Positions 12,501 through 23,279 of a DNA stretch of 64,000 nt are shown one piece after another. Below the pieces are notes generated by a model. That model had not been told where the DNA came from. It did not search any database and saw only the letters and a list, made by a program, of their open reading frames with translations. Each line of letters opens with the position of its first letter. Within the stretch, counting starts at the first letter, position 1. The stretch is from Xestospongia muta (taxonomy: Eukaryota; Porifera; Demospongiae; Haplosclerida; Petrosiidae), in the NCBI GenBank assembly GCA_963693285.1, contig OY848919.1, positions 8,675,461 to 8,739,460 of the forward strand. Direction: 5' to 3'. Both the position numbers and the translations under genes were made by a program.

Positions 12501-15500
12501 ATTGACTTAAATCTAGAATGCAATGCTTGTCTTGCAGGTATACGGTTTATTGTAACTTCTTTAATCTTTGGCTCTTCCATTACTAACTCTTTCTTTTCTT
12601 CACAAAATGGTACAAAGTTCATTGGTGTCATCTTACTCATCTTGTCAGTAAATACATTGTCTGAGTTCAATTTGACTTTTTTACGACTTCTCTTTTTTGG
12701 TTTACTAGACAGCATGGCTGCTTTTCCTAACATCTTAGTGTTGGCTGGAGTAGATAGAAAAGGACTAGCAGCATTTTCAGATAATAAATATCCCTCATTT
12801 GATGAGTCCATTCTAGAAAGGGGTTGCGTGGCAAGTGGCTTTGCACAAAATTTATCATCACCTTGAAATAAAGTCATTATGTCTGTAAAGTAAAATACAA
12901 ATTAAATATGTAACTGTCAATTAAATATTTACCTGATGTCTGTCGGCTCTTTAGCAACTTTTGAAATAGGTTTTCAATTTTGTCCGAGAGACTTTCAAAA
13001 GCATGTGGAATGATAAAAGTGTCTTCATTCAGACACCTTGTGATGAATTCTCTCCAACACCATTTTGGTTCATTCATTGTACCTTCAGACATCATTAAAA
13101 CTATTGGATTGCCAACAGCAACAACAAGAGATTTGGATCTTGTAATAACTGTGTTAAAAACAGCAGGATGACAGAAACTTTTGACAACATCAAAAGGTCT
13201 TCCTGAAGGTTCTAGACCTTCCACAGTACTAATAAAAAGTAGTGAGTATTCCTGACCTACAAATAAGTCAAAAAAAATAAAACTTAATTGCACATACCTT
13301 GCATTTGAAAGCTAGTACAAACTTTGACACCTCTCAAACAAGTGTTTTCACTTGATTTATATATTTCTCTATGTATCACATTTGCCTTTAGTAGGAAAAA
13401 ATGTCTATCAAAACTTTTAATGTTATATTGTAACCATACCTGGTTTAAACTGGCTGTCATGATACAAACATCATTAGTGCACCATTCTTTATATTTCAAC
13501 AATTCTTTTACTTCATGAAGAATCAATAGTGCTTCATTTAAACTTTCTGGAGAAGTAGGAATGCTATTATCAAAACTAGAGCAAATAAACATGAGAGGAT
13601 ACTGAATGGAAGAACAACACTTTGTATCACCACAAGACTCTAAGGCAGAATCATAGAACAACGTTGAAGGCAGTTCTAATAGTTCGGCTTGGCAACGATA
13701 GTTGCAGTTCAATGACACTATGTATTGAACAGCTGGTTCACCAAAATGTTGGTATTGTTTGTGTAATCTCTGCAGTAGAGACACTCCTAAACCATATCTT
13801 TGAGGCTCATCACCTAATACTACAAGTTTGGGACCCACCTAAGCAAACAAATTAATAATAAAAGTTGATACTGTACACATACCATACCTGTTGACTGTCA
13901 CCAGCTATTATAATACGAGTATGTTTATTTGCCATTATAAGTGGTGCAATAGTCTCAGGTTCTCTTGTTTGTGCTCCTTCATCAATAAGAATATAGTTGA
14001 AATATTCTTTAGCAAATTCAGACATCCACAATGCAAGACCACATGTAACAACCACAATGACGTGTTTCTTGCTTTGGTAGGAATGAAAAGACTTTTTAAA
14101 ACTATTGACAGTTATAAAACAAGTGGTATTTTTCAGAGCAGCTAAGCGTTGCTTAGTGGTTACACGAACAACTTCAACATCTAATGGATTTTGTGGATTT
14201 AGAAAATAATCATTCATGAAGATGTCTGCTGAATCTTGCTGATAACAGCAAATGAGAACATGACTATCATTTTTGTTCTCTTTGCTATAACGGATAATTT
14301 CTTGAGCAGCAACAGCTAAAAGACGAGTCTTGCCAGATCCAAATGGACCAGGAATTAAAACAGGAGCTGATGATTGACTAAATAGCATTGTCTGCAGACC
14401 ACGGAATTGGTCTTTATCCAATTTTAGTTGAGGGAATCTTGTTTTTGGAATTGGTCTAAGATGCAAGCCTTCATCAAAGTCTTCTCGAATGGGAATTATT
14501 CTTCTCAAGGCTTCATCAGATATTTTAAAAATTATGTCATTCAAATTTTGAAAATAGGAGTGGTCTACTTCAAATTTTACATCAACACTCAATTTATGGG
14601 GAAATACGCTAGAGTGACTCACATTCAAACCAATATAGAGTGAGTCAATAGATGTGTCACGGTTGCACTTCAATAACGTAGCCTTGTATACGACTTGAGG
14701 CTCATCACAAGGTGTGATAATTGCATGATTACTTGCCTGCAAAGCATATGTTATCTGACTTGCGCTCATTCCCTCAAGATAAGCATATGAACTGTAGTAT
14801 TCAACAGGTTTTTTGGATGGAATATGTTGTCGGTGAATATGAGCAAGTTTGTATTTGCCATCACACCTATAGTTAATAAAAAGAGCTCAAATAAACAACA
14901 ATAACTTACTTCCTGTGAAGAACTTGACCATGTTCTATTTCTTCATAGTACAGTAATGCTGAAAATTTCCTCCTGTAGTTTTTTAAATTGACAGGTATTG
15001 TCATGTCATTTTTGGGTGGAGGTTTTTTATGCTTTTTCATTGATAAATCCTTTTGTAGAGCTTCTTGAACTTCTTGGCTAGTTTTGGCTTGTGTCTTGTA
15101 AGTTTTATCCTATAATAACAAAAATTGAATATACATGTAGACAAAACTCTAAGCTTTTAACAAGATATCATATTATTCCTGAGATATTTTAAATTACTAC
15201 ATACCAGCTTTGTTGAAACAGATTTAGGCTCATTAACAATTTTAGTGATTTGTACCGGAGGTTTCACTATAAAAAGAAGTATCAATAAATAACTACCTTA
15301 TTAACAGTAAATTTTAAACTTTTATTGTGATCTAAACCTTGTTCAAGACCATGCATTTTAACTTTCTCAATACTATTATGTCAGCCTTAAACATTATAAT
15401 TTTAATAACAATTTATAAAATTAGTTCTTACTAGAACTTCGAAGTTGAGATTGAGATGAACTTCCACTTTGTACATCTTTGAGAGCATTTTCAGTTGTAA

Positions 15501-16766
15501 GATATGTTTCCCTGACATAGTTTTCAGCAACAATATCTAAAAATGTGATAACCCAATCATTTCTCTTTAAACACTCTATACCTTTTTCTCCTAATTTTAG
15601 TAACTTAGTGAGGATCAACACTTCTGGTTTCTCAGAAAATGAGCTATGTAACAATGCATAAAATGAATTTTCTAAATCAAGTAATACTTACAGTACAGTA
15701 ACTAGATCAACATTAACTTTATAACACTTTCGTGACTCTTCCCATTTAATGTATACAAAGAGCTGCGAATTATGAGAACTTTCATTAAGTATTACTGTGG
15801 GAAGACTGAATACCAATTCAATACACCCTACATTGTAATCTTGAAAATGCAAGATGGCTCCATTAGGAAAACCCAACAACTTAGCAAGATTTCGTTGAAT
15901 AGCTTTGACTTCACTCCCAGTTATGCAGAGATCTTCAGATATTTTAAAAAGGAGATTAGTACGCTGAGATTGATCCTCAGAAGGATCACATGGTATTTCA
16001 AAAATAGAATGTTTTAGATAAGGAATGAGATGTTCATTTTCGTATGTCTTTAAATACGTCTTCTCAGAGTCATTTCCTGCAATCTTAACGATAACTTGCA
16101 TCAACTCATAATTAAACCATGAACAGTGCTTAGATAACTCAGAAAACACAGTAGTGATACGGTCATCTTTGCTGAAATCAAAAACTAGAGAACGATGTAA
16201 ACTTCGTGAGGTGCCAAAACTAGTTGCAAGGGACTGAATATACATTGGGTCAACATTACGTTCTTTAAATGAAGGTATAATTTTCCCAACAAAGAAAGTA
16301 TAAGCTTCACGCACATCTCGATTTTCATCCATCAGTGTATTTATCACTTTCTCTTTGTCACTCTCTGTGAACTCATCCCAGTTAGGGTAACGATCTTTTG
16401 CTTTCTGTGGAGCAAATTTACATGGCATTTGATGTTTAGCTGAGGTAAATTTAATTGAAAGATACTTCAATATGGATTCTGCGACAAATTTGTCTTCCAT
16501 TTTCAAGAAAACTTTTACTAGCTCTCCAAAAGTAGCAGCACTGCCATTTTTCCTCTTCCAGGACCATAATACAGCATTTTTTTTCTCAACATCCCCACTT
16601 TTCTTTGTTGAAATATTTGTCAACGTTTCTTTAGATAAATCAAGACAATGTCCTAGTTTCATGTAGTCTTCGATTTGCTGTGAAACTTCAATAAAAAGAC
16701 CATCATCACACTCTTTTTCCAACTGCTCATCCGATAGACAATACTGCTGCAAGAGATTTGGAAGAT
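4138..16766 (-). CDS. HELZ2-like triple-helicase/RNB protein with death domain
   Basis: Twenty-three exons on the minus strand can be joined with GT-AG introns in consistent phase: 15692-16766, 15432-15643, 15205-15266, 14910-15109, 13888-14866, 13440-13838, 13298-13385, 12933-13256, 12482-12882, 11960-12189, 10868-11903, 10396-10812, 10263-10344, 6596-10211, 6429-6553, 6229-6372, 6065-6184, 5706-6012, 5303-5651, 4926-5156, 4705-4876, 4478-4657, 4138-4259. The first begins at an acceptor in phase 1, so an upstream exon must exist; 29815-30160 fits. Order: death domain, UPF1-like SF1 helicase A, helicase B, RNase II/RNB domain, helicase C. Vertebrate HELZ2 has helicase, RNB, helicase, so this protein has an extra helicase unit and an added death domain. 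No stop or frameshift was seen. Likely role, by inference: RNA binding or degradation tied to death-fold signalling. Confidence 0.85.
6596..10211 (-). CDS. Large exon: helicase B end plus RNase II (RNB) domain
   Basis: A single 3,616-base exon. The first ~60 codons finish helicase B (VFNTALTRAKSLVV). After a ~320-residue region with OB/cold-shock-like strands (for example GAFDGDIVGIHVF), the RNB domain starts near 9040: FTIDFPNQTIIDDAISL, then a barrel core with LDKIAKKRGTSAYGGDSAIH, MLPQKLATQIFSLN, LTYKVVQDVL, and LKLLYKIAIFLREKRL. This is the HELZ2 arrangement, where the RNB follows a helicase. Of the four acidic residues in the RNase II D.....D.DD motif, the first, third and fourth are present but the second is isoleucine (codon 9016-9018). 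Activity may therefore be reduced or lost. The rest (to 6596) resembles the post-RNB S1/linker region. Confidence 0.85.
10263..11903 (-). CDS. Helicase B (UPF1-like SF1 module)
   Basis: Exons 10868-11903, 10396-10812 and 10263-10344; the module finishes at the start of the next large exon. It opens with CDGQYTVTILKPGFV. Walker A is GSFGTGKTRLLA, motif II is LLDEGAQSREPESIAPL, then IVIAGDHKQ. The second exon gives VGPSVLVLGELAM and LITNYRCSHALLSLP. The third contains LKSVEVLPIFDIQ, leading into REFEAVFLSTAEP. Motif VI, NTALTRAKSLVVCAGNP, is encoded at the high end of 6596-10211. Intron positions equal those in helicase A at several points. The motifs look complete, so an active ATPase is expected. 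Confidence 0.85.
11960..12189 (-). CDS. Exon 11: helicase B lead-in
   Basis: Encodes TLEDKLSTSLHVQKETEQHI and ends YRAKFHQLLCQEEEEHDRVL, parallel to the YRRKFSALLYYEEIEHGQVL end of exon 5. The donor leaves AG, completed by A of the next exon to give an arginine before CDGQYTV. The parallel exon pair (lead-in, then CDG-starting helicase exon) shows that modules A and B duplicated with their gene structure. Confidence 0.75.
12482..12882 (-). CDS. Exon 10: basic linker between helicases A and B
   Basis: The exon encodes a low-complexity linker starting DIMTLFQGDDKFCAKPL. It includes the strongly basic run KPKKRSRKKVK, which looks like a nuclear localisation signal, then an acidic/charged stretch (CEEKKELVMEEPKIKEVT). 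It is flanked by good acceptor (TTTACAG) and donor (GTAAGT) sites and keeps phase. No folded domain recognised. A plus-strand frame over the same bases is its shadow. Confidence 0.7.
12933..14866 (-). CDS. Helicase A (UPF1-like SF1 module)
   Basis: Four exons: 13888-14866, 13440-13838, 13298-13385 and 12933-13256. It starts with CDGKYKLAHI, a barrel strand repeated in helicase B. Walker A is GPFGSGKTRLLA, motif II is LIDEGAQTREPE, followed by IIIAGDSQQ. The next exon gives VGPKLVVLGDE and LNCNYRCQ (motif IV region), then VCTSFQMQGQEY (motif V) across an intron, and NTVITRSKSLVVAVGNP (motif VI). All catalytic signatures needed for ATP binding appear present. DEGAQ instead of the UPF1 DEAAQ is seen here and in helicase B. 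Similarity of modules A and B, including exon boundaries, points to an internal duplication. Confidence 0.85.
14910..15643 (-). CDS. Exons 3-5: linker and helicase A lead-in
   Basis: Three exons (15432-15643, 15205-15266, 14910-15109). The first follows a 48-base intron ending CATAG and encodes an alpha-helical segment with a serine-rich end (SGSSSQSQLRSSS). The second is a short linker. The third ends in YRRKFSALLYYEEIEHGQVL, the conserved segment that leads into the beta-barrel of HELZ2/MOV10-type helicases. All phases agree with the neighbouring exons (1, 0, 2). Confidence 0.75.
15692..16766 (-). CDS. Exon 2: death domain plus uncharacterised region
   Basis: The acceptor TTGTTGTAG precedes 16766. 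Roughly residues 15-100 of the exon are a death domain: LGHCLDLSKETLTNI, then VLWSWKRKNGSAATFGELVK, then AESILKYL, matching the usual helix 2-3 and helix 4-5 signatures (W.. KNG..AT...L). The remaining ~250 residues (for example FNYELMQVIVKIAG and VGCIELVFSLPTVI) resemble a conserved but unnamed region that I believe accompanies death domains in other sponge and cnidarian proteins (from memory, not checked). The exon ends ACT GTA CT before GTAAGT. The TTG codon near its start is not a true initiator; the exon is internal. Death domains normally mediate homotypic assembly of signalling platforms, so this region probably couples the helicases to partners. Confidence 0.8.
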
Positions 16767-17167
16767 CTACAACAAAATATGTATAAAATCAATAACAATA
16801 ATATTAACTTGCATGGTCAAATATCTATGCATTATAATCAAAAGTACAGTATCACAGAAAAGGCAGCAAGATTGTAATCATTGCCTTAGCTTATAGTAGA
16901 GGTTGCAGGAGACTACTAACAGACATAATGGAGTTGGCAGGACTAACATATTTCTGAATTGTTTGTTTAAATTGGAGGTTAAATTAGTGTAATAATTTGT
17001 GTGTTTAATTACTTATTATTCATTATGTAATGATTATCTAATGATTATGTTTTTGTGAGCATGCGCTTAGAGCATGTGTCGAGCTAGTCAGTTCTTTCTT
17101 GTAAATAAGTTGTTGTCAATCTTCTCTAATTTTGGTTGATCGTTAGCGTGGTCTCAGGTTACCTCAT

Positions 17168-19519
17168 TTGGCAATGAGGATAAAAACCTATTCGATGCCT
17201 GTTCACAGGAGAGTTGAGTGTTTTGATCCAGCAACCGACGATTGGTCTACTTATGTTGAGAGGTTAGAACATTACTTTATTGTGAATGACATAATAACAG
17301 AAGCCAAGCGTCGATCAACCTTGTTAACAGTAGCTGGTCCAGAGGTATATTTGTTAGCTTGTAATCTGGTAGCACCAGGCAAAGCAGGTGATAAATCATA
17401 TGATGACTTTGTGGCACTTATCAAGAAACATTACTCAACCACACCATCCATTATTGTTCAGCAGTACAAGTTTCATACGCAAGTACAAAATCAAGGTAAA
17501 TCGATAGCGAAATTTGTTGCCGACTTACACAACATAGCCAAGCATTGTGAGTTTAACGATGCTTTGGACAATATGCTCCATGACTGATTAGTTTGTGGTG
17601 TTAATGAGCCAAAGATACAAAAAAAGACTTCTGGCTGAACCTAAATTAACTTTGACGTCAGCATTTGATTTAGCACAAGCCTTAGAAACAGTCAGCAAGG
17701 ACCTTTTAGATATACAACCGTCACAAGCTCAGCCCTTAGTTGGAGATGTTTCCATTCACCAGATGCAAGATAAAAAGCAAGGAACTACCTGTTATCATTG
17801 TGGAGGTCAACATCTTCCTACAGGTTGTCGATTTAAGGACTACCAATGCCATTATTGTGGTAAAACAGGACGCTTACAGAAGGTGTGTCATAAGAAGAAG
17901 AATGGTCATAGGAAGACACAACAAAAGCGTTCACAAAAAGAACAGCAACGTGATCTAGAGACCAAAACACTTAGTGTTGTATCAGATGATGGTGAGCCGG
18001 AAACAGAGTTTCTCACTATGTACCCAGTGAAAACGACATCTGTGAAGCCAATTCGGGTGTCAATGGTGATTAATGGTCAAAGTAAGGACATGGAACTCGA
18101 CACTGGTGCATCTGCATTACTTATAAGTGAGTCAACATACTTCAAATTGTGGAATTCGGATAGCCGACCAACACTCAAGCCATCAAAAGTTCGTTTAAAG
18201 ACGTATACAGGAAGCGTGGTGGAAGTTGTTGGTGTACTAAATGTTAAAGCTAGTTACGACGGTCAAAACAAAGTGGTACAACTACATGTTGTAAAGGGGG
18301 ATGGACCTAGTTTATTAGGCAGAGACTGGCTCCAGGTGATCAAATCGAATTGGGCTCAAATAAATCTAGTACCAAGCCCCTCCTCTGCTTTAGACAAGTT
18401 ACTGGACAAGCATGCTGCACTATTTCAGGAAGGACTAGGTTTACTTAAAGATGTCACTGTAAAGTTACATGTTCGTCCAGATTGTGTTCCCAAATTCCAC
18501 AAGCCTTGTCCAGTGCCATTTGCACTTAGAGAAGAAGTTGAGAAAGAGTTGGAAAAACTACAGAGTGTGGGAGTAATCAAGACAGTTGCCACATCAGGCT
18601 GGGCAGCACCAATAGTGCCTGTGGTTAAAAGAGATCATTCGATTAGAGTGTGTGGAGATTACAAACTGACTATTAATCAAACTAGTAACACAGAAACTTA
18701 CCCTCTACCTCGTATAGAGGAAATATTTGCATCACTTTCAAGTGGTAAAACTTTTACAAAGTTGGATTTGCAGAATGTGTACCAACAGCTGTAGTTAGAG
18801 AAGAGTCAAGAACTGGTAACAATAAACACACACAGGAGGTTGTTCCAACATACATGGCTACCCTTCGGGATAGCTTCTGCACCGGGAATTTTCCAAAGAA
18901 CTATGGAAACAGTGTTACAAGGCCTTCCAGGTGTATGTGTACACTTGGACGACATTCTAGTTACAGGAGCATCTGAAAAGGAGCACCTGAAATTAGTGTT
19001 GCAGAGATTGGAGGATGTTGGTTTGTGGCTAAAGAGAAGTAAATGTCAGTTTATGGTGTCTCACATAGAGTACCTTGGCCATCACATTGACCAAGAAGGA
19101 TTACATCCAACAGCTGGACGATACAAGTGATCCAGAAAGCTCCAGCTCCAACTAACAAGACTCAGCTCAAAGTATTTCTCGGTTTGATAAATTATTATTG
19201 CAAATTCTTACCTCATTTGTCTTCTAGGTTGTCACTGCTCTATTTGTTGCTCAGGAAGAACAGTCGGTGGTATTGGACTAAAGCACAAGCGAATGCATTT
19301 CAAGCTGTCAAGTCAGGATTGTCTTCAGATCTTTTGTTAGTTCATTTTGACCCAAACAAGAAGATTGTTTTGATCTGTGATGCCTTACCATATGGTGTGG
19401 GGGCGGTCCTATCTCATCTCATGAATGATGGCACAGAACATCCAATTTCTTTTGTCTCTAGGACATTGTCACAGGCAAAGTGTAACTATGCTCCTATAGA
19501 GAAGGAAGGATTATGGTAG
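17168..19519 (+). mobile_element. Truncated Ty3/gypsy retrotransposon (gag-PR-RT-RNaseH)
   Basis: Plus strand, split over four frames. Order: gag-like (FDPATDDWSTYVERLEHYF), zinc knuckles (CYHCGGQH and CHYCGKTGRLQKVC), aspartic protease (LDTGASALLIS), reverse transcriptase (YPLPRIEEIFASLSSGKTF, LPFGIASAPGIFQRTME, HLDDILVTG), and RNase H (LICDALPYGVGAVLSH). It stops at 19519 without integrase or a 3' LTR. Stop codons separate gag from PR, interrupt RT (18792-18794) and follow RT. The second knuckle has arginine where histidine is usual, and the YxDD box is H-L-D-D. A dead element, cut by the next retroelement. No clear LTR pair was found. Confidence 0.85.
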
Positions 19520-19787
19520 CTGTCATCCCCAAAAAACTAAATTTGAACATATCATCACCCCACTGGCACCTGAATTTGCACAGGAATTTTAAGACTACAT
19601 CCTATCTCCACCAACCGATTCGTACTATGATGTCCTAAAAAATCAAATTGTACAACGTATTGCCGCTTTGGAGCAACATCAACTTCAACAGGTATTTAAT
19701 TCTGAAAAGCTTGGAGATCGTAACCCAACACAGCTACTTAAAAAAGGCAGTGGTACTGATCCCTTATTCTTATGTAAATTATTAACC

Positions 19788-20946
19788 TCGCTGTGCGTGG
19801 GCGCATAGCGAGGGTACTGTAGTCTGTTTGTGTGTGTGTGTGTCTGCACTGCCTGTTTTTTTTGAACTGCTATAACTTGGCAACCGAAGCATTAGCAGCT
19901 ACCAACGTTTAGCAACGAATAGAAAAGCATGTGGACTTTACAACAGTAGTGTCAAGAACATCGTCAAAGAAAACAGAAGCTTAAAACTCGCAAAAGAATT
20001 TTCAGGCTGCAGAGGTCAAGTGCCGTTTCTCGAAAAGTAAAAAACTTAACGTGGAGATTTTTTAGTATGTTGTAAACAATCTCAGAGGAATACGGATCAG
20101 CAAGACAGAAGGCCGTTGGTCGAAGTAATCGTTAGAAAAGTTCTGAAAAATGTTTTGTGGACTTGGAGCGAAGTAACTCATTCAGGAAACGTCTCCAAGC
20201 ACTGAAAAGACTGCTACTAATAGATAATATATCGATTTATATTTGTACCACGGGACGTTTCCAAAGAAGGTTTCATCTTCAAGTTACAATAAATTTTGTA
20301 TATGAAATATTGATAGATTTTTTCAGGCTGCAGAGGTCAAGTGCCGTTTCTCGAAAAGTAAAAAATTTAACGTGGAGATTTTTTAGTATGTTGTAAACAA
20401 TCTCAGAGGAATACGGATCAGCAAGACAGAAGGCCGTTGGTCGAAGTAATCGTTAGAAAAGTTCTGAAAAATGTTTTGTGGACTTGGAGCGAAGTAACGC
20501 ATTCAGGAAACGTCTCCAAGCACTGAAAAGACTGCTACTAATAGATAATATATCGATTTATATTTGTACCACGGGACGTTTCCAAAGAAGGTTTCATCTT
20601 CAAGTTACAATAAATTTTGTATATGAAATATTGATAGATTTTAAAGGGTCATGTAAAGACTCAGAGAAACTTTTCATCACGAAAGTAGCACTTAATCTTG
20701 CTTGGGAATTGAATGATACTATCACTTATTCAGTTACTGCTTCACAAACATGACAAAGCTAGAAATCAAGCAACAATTAATGAGCATATACAGAATGACA
20801 AAGCTTGCCATTTTATAACCACACCTTCTGGAATGTTAATAAATTTTTTTGCAATAACAACATCATAGCTGGGCCTAAGCTGGCATAGAATTTATAAATA
20901 ACTTAGAAACTACAGCGAGGTTCGGCACTTTAGTGCCTTTCATTTT
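19788..20946. mobile_element. Hairpin-ended repeat, copy 1, with internal 321-bp tandem duplication
   Basis: Inserted in the gag frame of the gypsy element. The left end forms a hairpin (CCTCGCTgTGCG, loop, CGCATAGCGAGG). The right end carries ACAGCGAGGTTC, the inverted complement of the left AACCTCGCTGT, followed by a small hairpin GGCACTTTAGTGCC. The interior contains a near-perfect tandem duplication with a period of 321 bases, starting about 20000 and 20321, and a segment (~20645-20830) that copy 2 lacks. The two short frames starting MDLERSN in it are the duplicated unit read twice, not genes. Target duplication looks like a short TTA/TA. Class unknown. Confidence 0.65.
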
Positions 20947-23279
20947 TACAGTGATTACCTTCTAATGTACGCATGGTACTTGCCTCCACTAATGCCACTA
21001 ATTTCGATGTATTGCACAACTGCCTGATCAAATTATGGAAGTAGCCAAATCTTGAATTTCAAATGTTACTGCTTCCACTGAAGTAGAGCAATTAAGGGCA
21101 AAGAGAGAAGATCTCAAGAGAATAGTACACCCACTGCTCACCCCAAACTACAACATCAGTACCGATCACCCTCTCGGCAACAATCACAAGGATCACTTTG
21201 CCATCTATACCGAATAAAGAGATGTGGTGGTATCATTGATTTGGAAGTTCAGCACCCAAATGTCAACCACCTTGCAATATGTCGGGAAACATGCAGGCCG
21301 GCCACTAGTAGCAGTGAGTGTTACTGGCCAATCTCAAAGTCGTTTATTTTATATTAGAGATCATAACAGTGGATTTCACCTGCAAGAAGATACTTGTGCA
21401 GAAGTAAGTGTAGTTCCATCTAGAAATACTGAACACAAACACCAACATGATGGATTTACACTACAAGCAGTTAATTACACTCCAATCAAGACTTATGGCA
21501 TTCGGCTTATCACACTCAATTTCAACCTCCGTTGAACATTTTGATGGCCCTTCATTTTAGCAGATGTCCATAAGCCAGTCATTGGTGCTGACTTTCGCAG
21601 GCACTTCCATCTGCTAGTAGATATGCATCACAAAAGATCAGTAGATGCTGTCATACAACTCAAAGTGCAGGGTATTTCTTCTTAGTACACATCTATGAAA
21701 TTAGTTTGGCAATTAACTAAACCCAAGACTGAATTTGAAACTGGACTCACTGAGTTCCCTTCTATTACTCAGCTGAACACACATGACCATCCAATTAAAC
21801 ATGATGTGACTCAACACATCAAAACCAATGGCCCACCAGTACACTCAGAAGCACGTCGATTTTCCCCTGAGAAACCTAAAATTGCTCATCAAGAGTTTGA
21901 ACATATGCTACAACTGGGTAATCATCCAACATTCATCTAGCAACTGATCCTCATATCTTTATATGGTTCCCAAAAAGACACCGGGGGATCGGACCCCTTG
22001 TGGAGGTTACAGAGATCTCAATAATGTAACAATTCACGACCGTTATCCCATCCCTCACATTCACAATTTTTCTCTGCTAACTTACATGGATCTACTATAT
22101 TTTCTTAAATTGATCTTGTCAAAGCTTACTACCAAATACCAGTACACCCATATGATACACCCAAAACTGCAATTACCACCCCCTTTGGACTATTTGAATT
22201 TACTCATATGACCTTTGGCCTCGAAAACGCAGCATAAACGTTTCAAAGGTTCTTTGATCAGGTCTTTCAAGGACTTCACTTTACATATGCTTATATTGAT
22301 GATGAACTTATACCTAGCCACTCTTGTGAAGAACTTTTACCATTACATTGAAGGACGTACCTTTTACATTGCCACTGATCATAAACCCCTAACCTTCTCT
22401 TCACCAATGAACACAAACAAATGCTTGCCACGACAAATCTGACAACTCAATTTCATCTCAAAATTTATTTCTGATATTAGACATATCAGTGGTAGTAACT
22501 AGCCGGTAGCTGATGTACTCTTTCGACTACAGATACAAGCAATCCAGCAAAGACCTTCAATGATAGACTTTGCAGCAATGGCAATCTCCCAACAATCTGA
22601 CCATGAAGTCCAAGCAATACAGTCATCATGCTCTTCATCACTCAAATTTGCTGATATCTCTATTGAAGGCACAGAGACTACTTTAGTTTGTGATACTTCA
22701 ACTGGTGTACTCTGATCATATGTACCTAAATGTTTCTGATAACAAGCTTTTGAGTTATTACATTTACTTTCTCATTCGGGTATACGTGCAACACAATATC
22801 TGGTTAATTCATCTTACATTTGGCCAAATATGAATACAGATGTCAGGAAATGGACACCTTCCTGTGTACAGTGTCAAAGAGCTAAAGTGCAACAACACAC
22901 GGTATCTCCTCATTTTACATTCACTATTCCAGATGCTTGATTTGATTAGATTCATATTGATACACTTGGACCATTACCCCCTTCTAATGGTTATTTATAA
23001 ATACTTACTTGTATTGACAGGTTCACACATTGGATACAGGCCCTGTCCTTAGTCGATATTACAGGTGCAACAATCCCCAGAACATTCATAAATGGATGGG
23101 TTTCAAGTTTTGGAACACCTTCCACTATCACAATTGACCATGATCAACAATTTGAGTCCATCCTTTAAAAACATCTCATTGTACTATTGGGTTCTGGTTG
23201 GATATGTACTACAGCTTACCATCCTATTTCAAATGATATGGTTGAACGTTTCCACAGACAGTTCAAAACAATGTTTAAA

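Noticed and set aside
12387..12866. Plus-strand frame of 159 codons
   Set aside because: It lies opposite exon 12482-12882, which has proper splice sites and phase; composition is that of an antisense shadow.
15688..16752. Start of the death-domain exon at its first listed methionine
   Set aside because: That codon is TTG inside an internal exon; the exon begins at an acceptor at 16767.
20157..20753. Two similar plus-strand frames starting MDLERSN
   Set aside because: They are the two units of the 321-bp tandem duplication in a transposon-like repeat, without protein-family features.
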